NCBI GenBank assembly: GCA_000231825.2
Contig: JH720297.1
Location: 308,857 to 372,856 of the forward strand
Direction: 5' to 3'
Length of the DNA stretch: 64,000 nt
DNA from: Tetrahymena elliotti 4EA
Taxonomy: Eukaryota; Ciliophora; Oligohymenophorea; Hymenostomatida; Tetrahymenidae
The position numbers and the translations under genes are program-made. How positions within the stretch are numbered: position 1 is the stretch's first letter; every line of letters begins with the position of its first letter. Under the pieces are notes generated by a model. It ran no database searches. It saw only the letters and a program-made list of their open reading frames with translations, and was not told where the DNA came from. This document shows positions 13,601-26,900 of the stretch, piece by piece.

Positions 13601-16600
13601 AAAACTAAATTGTCAATGAATCTCAGCAATTGTATTATAATTACTAATCAAAAGAATATCTTGTTTATGATGAAAGCAATTTGAAGGTTATATCTATGAC
13701 TTATGCTCTTCATAGTTTACTATTTTATAGGTTTAAATCCATGCATTCTATTTACTTAAGAGGTTTTTTCCCTTTTTTGAGGAAAATTTTTTAAAATCAT
13801 TCAATGAGATCTTCAAATACAGCTAGAAGCAAAAGTGGAAAATCTTCAAATAGCTTGCTCCAATCAAGTAAATACTTGAACTCTAACAGAAGTATATCTA
13901 GCTAAAGGAAAAAAGCATAGAATGTACTCAAAGAGCTAGAATCAAAGAATGCAAAAAAATTTAATGGATCTCAAGGCTCTGTAACAAGTGAAAAAAAGAT
14001 GAAAAAGAAGAAGAAAATTTAGAAAGAAAAAGATAGATTAAGTAGTTTGTATTCAAGAACTTTAACTAAAAATGTAGAAGAGCTTGACTTCTTGATGATA
14101 GTTTAAAAATCTGATCAACTCTAAGATGATGACGGTCCTTAATTTATAGAAAATAATTACCAATTCTTTACTATGTATATAAGAGTCTGTGAAGACAGAG
14201 TTGGGTAAAGTTCTTAGCCAATACGCTACATTGAAATAACTAGAATTCAAGAAATAAATGCATTTAACAATTCAGGTTATTTGCTTAATATTTTTGATGA
14301 TTAAATAAACATACTAACTAACAAATAATTCTTTACTTAGCAGATCTAAAATAAAATCATTTTTCACTTAGAAAAGTTTTATCTTTTCTAATAACTTATA
14401 TAAAATGGTGAAATTTCCCTGAATGATTTAAAAAACACTGACCTTAAGGCAGGTTTTAAAAATTAATTAAAGACAGAAAATTCTTCAGCTTATAAAAAAA
14501 TGAAATACTCTAACAATGAAATATATAGATATTATATAATCCAAGGATATAATTAACTTCCTGAAATAATAAATGAGTTTGAATAGGAAAAAGAGGAGTC
14601 AACAGAATACAATTAAAAAAATAATAATGGAAATGAATAACGATAAAAGTTAGAATTAGCCAAAATAAATGGAAAATAAGATACCCTTTCATATGATCAA
14701 TTAGATAGATTCTTTAGTAATAGAGAGCCAGAAAAAGCACCTAGAGGCAATTACTACACAAATTAAAAAAGTGATAAAGAAAAATCCTCAAGAATAAATC
14801 ATTTAGCAGAAATAGCAAAAAATTAATCTCATATTTAGGAATTTGCTAAAAAGCCTTTATAAAACAATGATGTAAATTTATTATTTCTTTTATTATCATA
14901 TTTAAATAACCCCCTCTTCACAAAAGTTTTTCATTCTTTTTAAATTTACAATGAAAAAAATATTAAAGGGTGGTAATAATTTTTATTTTAAATTTTTTAG
15001 AAGAATGAAGATAAAAAGTTGAATCTCCATAAAATGATTCCAGATAATTAGGTTAAGTTATCTAAACAATAATCAGAAGAACTTTCGTTTGTTAATAGTA
15101 ATATGGACTAATAAGAAAGCCCTAAAAAGAACAAAGCTAACAAAAACAAATAATAAAGTGCAGGTTTTTCTTAAAAATAATAAAACTAAATCGAAAATTA
15201 AGTGAAAAAATAAGAAACTAATGATAACATTTCTTCTCCTCCCAAAAATTTATAACTAAGCTTTCCTTACTCACCAGCTCAATCTATAAGTCTTCTGTAA
15301 GGAAGCAATCAAAAAGGGCAAGAAATGATGAATCTTAACTAAAAAAACATAGTTCCTTAATTTAACTATGAAGAAATTAATTTTCAAAATACTCCTCTGA
15401 ATTCTTAAGCTTAGCATGCTGTTTTTGGAGATGCTGCAAATCAAAGCTATAATATATATTAAAACAATACATTTTATCAATAAAATTATGATCATTCAAT
15501 GTAGCAATTAGCAGGGGATAATATAAAATAAAGTCACCTTGATTCTTACGTTATGAGTCCTCAAGCAGTAGGCGCCACCACTATTTTCTAAGATAATTAG
15601 AATAATTATCTTTCAAACAGCTAAATTTTAACTCCTAGCAATGGATAAGCTATAATGCCATTATATAGTGGATTACAAGTAGGGTCTTAAATTGATTAAA
15701 ACATATTTTAAAATATTAGCTAAAGTAGTTTGATGAATGTGAGCTATGCTAATGCATAGACAACAAATGATAATAAATAAATTCAAAACCAGAAAAGCTC
15801 TAAATTTTTTAGCTCGAAATTAAATTAGATGTCATAGCTAAAAAGCTTACGTACGAAAGCCAGCTAATTTACATAACCCAATTTACCTCAATAGTTTTCT
15901 ACTTTAAACCCAGGAAGTAATGATCCATCTAAAGAATTTTCAGGAAAATCATACAGCAAAGATGCAAATGATGACTCAAAGACGAAAAAAAGATAATATG
16001 TTAATATTTAAGATGCAGTTGAGTCCTCTTCAACACATTCTAAGCTCTCAAACATATCATCTCAAAAGAAGTAAGTTAATCATATTATTTTTAGCACAAA
16101 AGACCTCAATGCAATGAAAATCATTAATATTTTTGGTTTTCTTAGTATAGCTGTGATAATATTTGTAACTCTATTTCAATATTACTAAATCATTGCGACC
16201 TTTACAGATTTTATATCAGACTGCGATATATCAGATGTGCCAACGAGATATGCTGCTAATATGGGCCAGATATCATATGGAAGAAGTTATCAATTTTTAT
16301 TAGAGTAGAGTTTTTTTAAATTAACTAGTGAGTAACAAGCAAAAGAATTAAATAATGTTCAGTCTATCTTCAAAGTAGGATTTCAGAGATAATTGACCAG
16401 GCTGACTTCATTAAGTTCCCCACTTCCAACCAACTAATTAGTATTCTATATGATGAATACTCATTACGATGCTTATATTGCCTCTCTTTACGGAGAAGGA
16501 GATCTTACTGGAGTGAGTAGCAATGATTTAAATAATTACAAAACTTCAAATTACCCAACAAATGTCTTCTATGGCTGTATTTTAGTTTTCCAATATTTTT

Positions 16601-18191
16601 TCCGTCTTGTTTATGGTTCAGGTAATCCAAGATCTACATACATTTCATTCAAGAATTAAGATCAATTGCAAACCGAGCTTATAAAAATTTTTATCTAATC
16701 TGAAAGTGATTAATTAGATTCCATCTCATAGAATCGTGACTTAGTAACAAATCTAATGGTTCTTATCTTGATTATATGCCCAATCTGTGTATCTATTGTG
16801 ATACCACTTTATGCTTACATCTAGTCAAAAAGATAAGAGATTCTAATGCTTTTTGGAACTTTCAGTATTTAACGTTTAGATTAATGTATGTAAGATATCA
16901 AATTTACAAACTTTTACTTATTTGACATTAGCAATAACTAAGCAACAAGTTAAAAGCAAAACGTTTAAAGATAGCTATTAAACACCAAAGAAACCTAAAA
17001 AAAATAAACATTAAGCTCATCAACTCCCTTACCCAAAGTATCAATAGTTCTAGTTTTTTTAGCTATTCTAATCATTCTATTCACTTTACCATATCCAATA
17101 GCAAATTAATAAATATCATTCAGATTTATTGATGAAGACAGTTTGACCCTTCAACTCAAATGTATTTTAATCTTTTTTTATTTAATGTTAATTAATATTA
17201 TAAATATTTAAATAGTACAATTATCTTAGCTACGTATGAATATTCTTGTAGCAGTTAGCTCAGCTTATTTCTCTTTCTATTTAAAAACAAACCCTGATTT
17301 ACTTGGGTAATATAATCTCCCAGAATTTCAATCTAAGTTTAAAAATTCAACTTTAAATATTGGCACAACGCAACTCTAAATTTAATCTTTATTAAACTAA
17401 TTATCACTAATCGATATGTAAATTTAATTTTGAATTTTTTTACATATACCATACATACTTCTTTGAAAGACAAAATTTGTTTTTGTTTCTTCCAAAATAA
17501 AATCTTCTTTTTAATTTTTAAATTTAAAAAATTTGAAAAAATATTTCTTAATTGATAAAAATAAAATTGAGATATATAAAATTTCATAATAAATAAATTT
17601 TTAATATTTTCTTTAATTTAATTTAGGTATCAGTAAGGTTTCTACAATGGTTTTATACCAGATTATTTTGAAAAAAGCTTATGTTCTTCTTTCATAAATA
17701 GCTCTTATGTTTAATAAGTTGATTACATTACCTAAGATTTGTGTAGCTCTCTCCATAATGGAGTTTTAAATTAAGGAGGTTTCTTTGTTTTAAAAACTCT
17801 TACCTAAACATTAAATGATTACTATGAGTTAATGGCAATTGATGATATAACACAATTTAAGAAATCATTCTAATAATATGATGATACATTTAGTACTTTA
17901 GAGTTTACTTAACTGTTTGATGTAATTAGTGATACTATAAATGGAATTACAGATGCTATTGATGACTAAATGAAAATATATTTTGACTATATTCAAGTCA
18001 TATCAATCATTTTAATGGTTTATCAATTCTTAGTAGTTGGTGTACTACTTGTTATTAGTTGGATTTTCTTCTATGTTTCTTTAGGTAGATAACTCAATGA
18101 AACAAAATAATTGCTCTCAGTAATTGATATATACTCCATTGTCAACAACCCATATATACATAATTTCTTAATATAAAATCTAAGAGGTTGA
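10663..18191 (+). CDS. Large polytopic membrane protein with PAS domain (ciliate-expanded family)
   Basis: Very large integral membrane protein, about 2,350 residues; substrate or signal unknown. Coding frame is recognisable from about 10663 but has no initiator there, so a first exon upstream is unresolved (first in-frame ATG 10828). Introns: 10856-10905, about 11662-11725, 14872-15000, 17418-17626; stop TGA 18189-18191. The N-terminal part has about six TM helices (11220-12120). A long cytosolic region follows, with a PAS-like domain at about 13270-13460 (DTCVLFASVGRNNKSFQIKK, then FEKIFNYKP). Gln/Ser/Asn-rich linkers come next. A second TM cluster at 16120-18090 includes a conserved Gly-containing ectodomain (ASLYGEGDLTGVS) and ends in VISWIFFYVSLGRQ. 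The architecture resembles a multi-copy family of PAS-containing membrane proteins in Tetrahymena; that link is from memory of the family. A sensory or signalling role is inferred from PAS alone. Confidence 0.8.
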
Positions 18192-18403
18192 CTTTTAAAT
18201 GTATAGCTTTCTATTTCTATATATTTAGTTAGTATTTTTATTTAGAATTAATTTACTTCCTTCATCTAATGAAATTATATCTCTTTTCAATTCATTAAAA
18301 AGCTTAGGGCATTATTAAATAAAAATTTTCTTTAAATTGGAACAAGAAAATCTAAAAAAAAACTATCTAAATACTTTTTTTTTAATCAAAATTGAAAATC
18401 TAA

Positions 18404-20564
18404 ATGAAAAACAAATATTTGTAAAATGATTGCCTTTTAATCTTGTTAAATAACCATTCATCCAACATAATGAAGAGTTAATTTATTGAATGTGTTAATC
18501 TAATATTAAAGAACCTTATGTTTAAGTAATAATACTCGGTTTGCTCGATTTAATTTATTCCCTAATAAACAGAAAATCACTTAACTCAAAAGCCAAATGA
18601 ACCTAATTTTAGTTAGGTATTTTTTAAAGATATTAGGTCTTTTCAAGATAAGGCACAAGATTACATAAAAAATGCTGATTAAGAAAATAAATTAAATATT
18701 ATAGAGGTGCTGAGTAACTCGAGAGATGAGTTAACATCATTTGCAAAATACAGATAGCTAAACAAAAAAATTTATTTTTTCCTCGGAGAAACTAATTTGC
18801 TTTACATAAGTAATCTAGAGAGCAAAATACTTTAACTGAAAGAAATTTCTAAGATTTTTAATAGAGTATGTAAATAAATAAATCATTTTAAAACTATAAT
18901 TTTAAATGTAAAAATTAGGAATAAATTAAATTAACTCTAATTGGAGATCAATTTATGAAAAACTTGAGAGAAAATGAAATAAAAGATTTATTTAAATAAT
19001 AAGCAAATATTGACTTTCTTATTCATTTAAAGAAACTATTTTCAAAAAAAAATATACAATTTCTTACATCAGAAGAAGCTTTATAAATATCCCATCTGGT
19101 AAAACCAAAATAAATTATGCAAAGACCTAAATATAATGGAACGTTTTAGATTAGAAATGAGCTCACAGCTGATGTAGTTGTTTTCACAAAAACACTAGAA
19201 AAACATATTTAAAATTTGAAGACATACTCTAATGTATCTGAATGGAATTCATGCATTTCTAAATAATAAGTTGAATAGAAAGTGGAATATTATTTAATTG
19301 ATGATTGTTTATTGCAAACACCAATTTAAGAAATATCTAAAGGCTATAGATATGGTATTATTAATTGATAATTATTTATTAAACTGTTTTTACTTTGTTA
19401 ATTTAGGAGATAGACTTGTCAAAATGAGTGAATTATTTTTGAATTAAATAAATTTGTTTACTCTTAAAGAAATTAAACTGATTGGATCTGTTTAAAAATA
19501 ATCCATACCAAGATAATCCTTTATGTAGGGTTGTGATATCTTGTTTGCAAAATAAGATTCAAAAATATCTAAATAAATAATAGCCAGCTTGGCTTAAGCA
19601 TGCCTTGAAGAAAATCGATATCTGATAGCAAGATTTGTTCTTAGGCAAAACAGTATACCTAAACTTGTTGCTTTGATTCCTCAAATTAAAAGGCCTTGTG
19701 AATATTTTTACATAACAGAATTACCCACTATAGAATCAATAAGAGATTACTCTTTTAACAGTCTATAACAATCTACTAAAGAGTAATAAAAGCTAATGAG
19801 CTAATTGATAGATGAATTAGATTTAGATTCAACTAATGAAGACTAAAATATTTTTAAGATAGGCTAACAACCAAATGAAACTATTGCTAAAATAAATGAC
19901 TTAATTTACAAGAGGTTATTTAGATTAAAAATATTTTTTATTCTTAATAAAAATTAAATTTAAATATATTTGATTGAGATCAATTCATTCAATTAATTTT
20001 ATTTGGATTTTAATAAAAGAGGATTGAATATGGCTGAAGAGGAAATTTGTAAAATCTTCTAATCAAAGGACTATATAACAAAATTCAAGACACCAAATTA
20101 AAAACTTCTTAGTAATATTAGTCAAGAGTTTAATTTGAAAATAATAAATTAGGAGTTTTATCATGATAATGTCAATTAAAAAGTTTTTTGGAAAAATTTA
20201 TTAAAATAAAATAGAGAATCAAAAAATAAAATAGTAGGTGGTATGAAAGAAGCTGTTTTTGGTATTTAATGTTTTAGAGATCATAATTAAATTTAAAAAA
20301 CATATTAAAATATTGATTTTAGCATGCCAGCAAACTAAATTATTTCTATTCTGTGTTAACCCATATTTGATTAAAAAGAATATCAAGAATATTTTGAAAT
20401 GGTTTAAAATATTATTTTTAAAATGATGGAAACGTTTATCAAAGGTTAAACAAGTTAAATTATTATTGAGTTAATTCTTCTAATGAGAAATAAATCTATC
20501 TAATTTGAATAGTATGAGGTAAATTAATATAATTCTATTATTGTTTAGCATTTAAATTAACTGA
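18404..20564 (+). CDS. Ku80 (Ku70/Ku80-family DNA end-binding subunit)
   Basis: Non-homologous end-joining subunit that, with Ku70, threads onto DNA ends in the nucleus. ATG 18404; exons 18404-18865, 18919-19354, 19407-20511, and a tentative last exon 20549-20564 that gives about 672 residues (human Ku80 has 732). The N-terminus (DCLLILLNNHSSNI) fits the first strand of a divergent vWA fold. The Ku core is clear: YYLIDDCLLQTPIQEISKGY and RYGDRLVKMSE (around 280-305), then IARFVLRQNSIPKLVALIPQ, then CEYFYITELPTIESIRDYSF. The C-terminal helical region runs to about 20510. The final short exon needs a 37-nt intron and may be wrong; the true stop could lie a little further on. It is immediately followed by the piggyBac transposase gene. 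Ku80 is required for programmed DNA elimination in ciliates, which fits that neighbour. Confidence 0.88.
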
Positions 20565-20654
20565 CTGTTTATTTTAAAATTTATTTTAACTTTAAATATT
20601 TTTAATTTTTACAATTTAATTAAAAAAAAATGAGTATATTCATACTATTAAATA

Positions 20655-23309
20655 ATGAATTAGACCTTCAATCAGTTTTTAGCTAAATTTAGTGACAAAT
20701 TTCAACATGATCAATTTGTAAAACAAATTGTCTGTGAAGAAATTAAATTTATTTAAACAGATGATAAATAAAATTCTGTCATACTCACTTAGATTGAAGA
20801 GGAATTTATAAGATAAAATATTTTATAAAGAGAAAAATAATCTACATAAAGCATTAAAAACTTAGCTTAAGATAAGATAAATAAAGATTATATTTAATTG
20901 TCAAATAAAAAAAAGAAAGAAAATAATTAAAACAATGAAGAAATATACTATTCAGATGAATCTGAGAAGAGCTAAATATAAAGAGAGCAGTTAGATTAGA
21001 TTATAAATGAAGGAGATCAATTAGAAAATAATTTAATTATTAATAAATAAGATCAAGATAAAAATTAGAATTTAAAAAAAAAGAAAATAAATAAATTACT
21101 TGATTCATTCACAAAATTAAGCAGTTATGATTCAATTTATTCTGATTCTGAATCTCCAGAAAATGAATAAGAAGAAGATGCTTAAGGCATAAATAATTAA
21201 CTCTTAGATTCTTCATTAGAAGAAGAAGAAGAAGAAGAATAAAAATAATCTTTTTTTGAAAACAAAAGATAATTTTATAAGAAACTTCTTAACAGTGATG
21301 ATAATTTTAAATTATGTTATGATAACAAAATTTTAAAAGAAACTCTAATAGAAATTGATCTCACATATAAAAAACCTCAGGTACTTCTATTTCTATATGA
21401 ATAAAAATAAATAATAAATTCTTTCTTAATATAGGTAAAAAATATAGCTGAAGATGCAAGCCCTTTGAAGATATTTGAAAAAATGTGGTCAAATGAAATA
21501 TGGTAATTAATTACTGATGAAACAAACAAATATTCAAAACAATGCTTTGAATAAGGAAAATTAAATTTACACCATTAAGATAAAACGAAATATAAGTTAT
21601 GCTATTTTAGCTAAAGTTAGATAAAAAGATTTATAATTTGTGAGATTCTGATGGGAATTTAAAGATTACCTAGTTTTAGTGATTACTTTAGCTCTGATCC
21701 CTTACTTTCAGGAGGTTTAAACAGAATTTTAGGAAGAGAAGACTATTAATTACTAACAAGATATTTACACATATCAGATAATTCAAGTAGAATGGTGCTT
21801 GTAGATGATCAGACTAAATTCAAATCTTTTTAATCTATTTTGAATAGGAATTATTAATAATGCTATACTCCCTCTAATTACTTAGCCATAGATGAAGGGA
21901 TAATACCATTCAAAGGTAGTTAATTAAATTATTTTTTTTTCAATTATTGAAAGTAATTTTTAAAAAAGGTAAAACTAAATTTAAAGTGTACTGTCCTTAA
22001 AAACCTGTAAAATTTGGCATCAAAGAGTATTTATTTTGTGATTATAGTGGCTTTACTCTTAATTAAATTATAAATTCTCCTCATGAAAAATAAATTAGTA
22101 AAGATATTTACTTACCATAAACACTCCAAACTCAAAATATTGTTTACAATCTAATTTAAGACTATTAACCACTTTCAGGAAGCATCCTAATTATGGATAA
22201 TTATTACAATTCCTTAAATTTAATACATTAATTAAATTAACAAAATATTGGAGTACTCGGAACAGTTAGGTAAAAATTAATAAATTTAAGTTTTACATTT
22301 TTAAAAAGTAAATCATAAGAATTAGTTTGAAATATTTGATAACATAATTTTCGATTTATTTCAGCACATTTAAGTTTTAATTTTAAATAAAATAAAACAT
22401 TTTAATTTATTTTTTAATTCAATTAATTTATTTTAAAAAGACCTGATAGAATGAATTTTACAGACGAGTAAAAAAAGATGATGAAAATTAAAAATTTTAA
22501 CAAAGGAGAAACTAAATCTTTAACTAAAGATAATATTCATATACTCCTTTGGAGAGACAAAGATAAATTAGTTAAAATGATAACTAACTTTTTAGATAAT
22601 AGGAAGATAGTTAAAAGCATGAAAAAAACTGGCTAAATAAAGACCATCCCTTTGATGGTAATTCAATTTATTTTAAAATTTTTTGGCTAAGAATTCTATG
22701 ATTTTCTAAATATTCTATTTAAATATCCAATTTATTTAGATTGATTCGCTTTTTACTTTTTGGAGTATTTTTGTTAAATCAATTTTTGTATTGACAAATA
22801 AGGTTGATATTTATAATAAATATGCTCATTCAGTAGATAAAAGAAATTAAATATGTTAAAATTATAGGATACTAAAAAGATCATAAAAATGGTGGAAATG
22901 TGTTTTTTATCGTTTATTAGATACAACTATTTGTAATGCCTACATTATTTACAAGATATTAAATGAAGGCAAAAAGAGTTTATTATCTCATAAAGACTTT
23001 AGGATTAAAATTGTTGAAGAACTGATTTAAAATTTAAATGAGTAAACAATTCAAATACCTCAAAATTTATTGAATAGTAAGAGCACTATCTACTCTCTAA
23101 TTGATATAAACAAAGTTAGAAAGCAAAATGTGTAGCAAGAAATAATAGCTCACTTTCTTGAGAAGTAAAAGGAAGCTAGATTCTGTTCATTATGCAAATA
23201 AACTACATATTTTGTGTGTGAGTCTTGCAATTTTGGCAACAAAAAAATAGCTTTATGTCCTGTGAACTGCCACAAATAGCATGTGAAAAAAGTTTATAAT
23301 TTGGTTTGA
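20655..23309 (+). CDS. piggyBac-family transposase, probably domesticated
   Basis: DDD transposase of the DDE_Tnp_1_7 type, likely a nuclear endonuclease in programmed DNA elimination. Five exons: 20655-21380, 21435-21915, 21969-22269, 22441-22657, 22803-23309; 743 residues. The N-terminal 200 residues are acidic (a poly-Glu run near 21220). The catalytic core carries all three Asp: D395 in LAIDEGIIPFKG, D479 in LIMDNYYNSLNL, D587 in HSVDKRNQ. The second Asp of the last motif, present in insect piggyBac as VDxxDQ, is Asn here. Downstream KWWKCVFYRLLD is typical of the family. A C-terminal Cys-rich domain begins at about 703 (FCSLCK, CESC, CPVNCHKQH). Introns inside the core, no visible terminal inverted repeats, and single-copy context argue for a host gene, not a mobile element. 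Several Tetrahymena piggyBac paralogues exist; I cannot say which this matches. Confidence 0.9.
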
Positions 23310-23900
23310 TTTATTATTTGTTGTAGTTACTCTTGAACAATAAAGCTAAATAAGCTAAGAAATTGTATTTAATATCATGAACAATATACTTCTCTTGTTT
23401 ATCCATAATCAAAAGCAGCTAGCTATTCTTATAATATTTATTCACTTTAACATTCTTCATAATATTAATTGTATTATCTACTAATTTCATTATTAATTGT
23501 ATTATCTACTAATTTCATTATTAATTGTATTATCTACTAATTTCATTATTAATTGTATTATCTACTAATTTCATTAGAAGTTAAGAACCAACTGCATTTT
23601 ATAATTTTTAAAATTAGAATAAAAAGATAATAATTTTTGAATATTTTCGTTAAATTCTATCAACGAGTATATGAGGATTAATTGAAAATGATAAAGCAAA
23701 ATTTATTTTTGATGCATAATTATCATAAATAAATAAATGAAAAGATCCATTGCTTCAAGTTTATTTAATTTTTTTTACTGTTTTTTTTTATATAAATTAC
23801 AAATAAAATTAATTAAGTAGAGAAGAGAAATCTTATTAAATAAATCACAATATTAAATAAATAGGTTTTTAATTTTTAATCTAAGATTTCATCAATTTAA
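23310..23900. other. Intergenic with 28-bp tandem repeats
   Basis: Downstream of the transposase and upstream of the adaptor gene. Apart from the tandem repeat at 23464-23575 it is plain A/T-rich sequence. Confidence 0.6.
23464..23575. repeat. Tandem repeat, 28-bp unit, 4 copies
   Basis: The unit beginning ATTAATTGTATTATC and ending TTTCATT recurs at 23464, 23492, 23520 and 23548 with no visible mismatch. It lies 155 bp after the transposase stop, in non-coding DNA. Perfect copies suggest a recent expansion or concerted homogenisation. Confidence 0.92.
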
Positions 23901-26900
23901 ATGTCTGATTAAGGAGCAATAAATCAGGATTTTATAAGGCAAACTGTTTAGGATGAGCAGTATTATTGGAACAATATTGAAGTGCTATGCCAAGCTGTTT
24001 TAGGAGATAAAAAGAAGTATTAGTTTATTATTAAAGGCCAATTATTTTATTTTATATTATGTTTAAAGAGAGATCTATTCTCCTATTTTGTAAGTTGTTT
24101 AGGAGATCATAGGAGATGATTCATAAAGTGGGGTTACTAAGCTATTAGCAATAAGAGTAATATTACTTATCAATTAATTGGATCTCTCAAAATAATTTTA
24201 AACTAAAATATAAAATAGCTTCTAGGTACATTAGTAAATCCAATATCAGCATAATATGAACAATACTCAACAAATACAAATTTTGTTTCCAGATTCCTTA
24301 AATCTAATGATTTGTTGAATATTTTATTTGAAATATGTCTTTACAAAGGTGAAGTATAAGATGATAATAGAGGCGAAAGCATGTTTAAATCAGAAGGTAA
24401 AGATTTAAATGATTTCTAATTTTGTTTTACTGAATATTTCATCTATATTTTAAAGGTAAAGAAATTGGAAGAGAATTTTTGAGATATTGTCTTGAATTTA
24501 TTAGATTCTTAGCTACTACTTGGGAAAATTCTAAAACAAGTAATGGAGAAATAGTGCAAACTTAATTCAGTATTATTTATTAGAACTTACTCCAAAATGG
24601 TATTAAATTTCCAGATAAAAACTCTTATTTTGGTGAAATAAAGAAAAAAAAATCATCAAAAACACAATAAGCAACTCAACAGTCACAGTAACCTAAATCT
24701 CAAAGATAGGCTGCAGGAAATGAAGCAGGATGTAAATTTAACTAATTTTTTTTTTGTAACAACATTATCACAAAAAGAAATATTTTTGATTTAAAAAAAT
24801 GAATATATGCTTAACAAAAAATATTTGTAAATAGTAGCAGCTGATAAACTACTTGTAGAATGCTTAAATTAAGTGGAACCTCTTTTAAACTTAGTCAACT
24901 CAAATACAGCCATCATCCCAGCAATTTAGGATAGTAAATTTTTAGATTAGTTTAAAATATATGATAGATAAATAATATTTTTGAATAGAAATTGAAAATG
25001 ATTAGGTAGTATATCTTTCTTATCTTCAAAAATTACAAGAGTCTATGGAAGATGCTAAAGATTTTGAAACTACATGGGCTTTCGTTGAATTTTTTAATGA
25101 ACTTACATAGGAAGTAGAGAAAATAAAGCAAGATAATTATACTAAAAAATCTTACACTACATTTAGAAAAAGAGTTTTAGAGATTGGTATGAATAATATT
25201 TTTAATGAAGAAAGTGTTTTTTTAAATTTTATTCACTAATTCAAAAGCTCAGTAAAAATTAGAAAAATTTTGGTAGCCTTCTTCTGCTCAAGCTCAGGCC
25301 CCACCTGTCCCAGAACCTCAAACACAAACTCAACCAGAAAAAGTAAAGCAAGTAGAGTAAAGTTAAAGACAGTAGAATCAAGATACTAATACTGGAGGAG
25401 GAGGTGCAGGATTTGACAATTGGGGTGGAGATTTTAATTAAGGATTTGATTTTAATGCCTAAAATTAAGGAGCTGGTTTTGATTTTAATGGATAGAACTA
25501 GGCTGGTGGATTTGGGTTTAACGATGGCTTTTAAAATTTTAATTTTGAGGAGTAAAAAAAGGCAGAAGAATAAGAAGAATAAAATCGCTTAAAGAAGATT
25601 CAATAAGAATAATAATCTTATGTTTAAAAATAAGAAGAAGAGTCAAAAATTTAATCAAAACAACCTTAGTAAAATAACAACTTCTTTGATTAAGAGTAGT
25701 AGGAATTAGATAAGTAATTTAATAAAGGAGGATTTGATTAAGGATTTGGAGGTAATTTTGATCATGGAGGCTTTGGTGATTTTGGCAATAATGATTAAGG
25801 TTTTGGAGGTAATTTTTTATTAAAATAATTTAGAATTTAATCATAAAAAATATTATTAAAATAATTAAGGCTTTGGCAATGATATGGGGAAAAATGATTA
25901 AGGGTTTGGAAATGATTTTGGCTAGTAAGACTAAGGGTTTGGAAACGAATTCGGTACCTTCCAAGAAAAATAAAATTAAAACTAAAACTAAAAATAATAA
26001 CCCAATAATGATTTTGACCAAGGAGATTTTGGATTTTGGGATAATTAGCAATAAGATTAAGTCAGGAAGTCTTCTTAAGAAAGGTCTCCAAATTTTAATA
26101 ACAATGATAAAAATCAATTTTTCAATAATTAAGATACAATCAAAGAACGTATTCCAGCATAACCTAATAATTAAGATTTTGGTGGGTTTGGAGGATTTGG
26201 AGATCCTCAGCAAAGTGCAAGATAATAAGGGGATTAAAATTAAACAGTTAAAATTTCATAACAAAATAATAGAGCTTCTCCTTAAAATTATTAAAATTCG
26301 AATAATTTTTATGGGTTTGAAGGTTCTGGTGATAAAAGTCACAGCTATGCTTACAAAATGCAATAAAATCAAGACAATAGAAGTAGATTTACATTAATTA
26401 AAAAGTTAATTATTTATAAAATAAAAAATTGAATAGGAGGAGAATTCAGAGACAGTTTTGTAGAATTCTCAGAATTAAGTTACTTTAAAATCATTAAAAT
26501 ATTTTTTAATTATTGTTTAATACTTTTAAAGGTAAGAGTGACATTTCAGCTAGGGATTTCCCTTTAAGAAATACTGTAATTAATGTAAAAGAAGTGAGAG
26601 GTACTCTCCATAATTTCTAAAAAGACATATTTTAAGTATTGTAGGATTACAATGTTACATAGTAAATCGTTAGAAGATTTAAAATAGCAAATTTAAAAGT
26701 AAAATCTCCTTTAATAGAGTCTCAAGATTTTTAAGTTGGTGTTATCTCTGAAAGAATTTTCGACTAAAATTCCTCTAGATATTTAATAAAGTGTGATTTA
26801 TTTTTTGGCAACAAAGTAATTCTTTTACAATACTCTTAAAATAATTTTATCTTATTCTTTTTCTTCTTCCTAAATTAGACAATTTATAATGTGGAGAATT

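Noticed and set aside
20655..23309. piggyBac gene as an active mobile element
   Set aside because: Four introns, no visible terminal inverted repeats with TTAA, and a tight gene context fit a host gene better.
25830..26397. Overlapping 127- and 174-codon open frames on both strands
   Set aside because: They are shadows of the Gln/Gly/Phe-rich region of the adaptor gene read in its true frame with TAA/TAG as glutamine.
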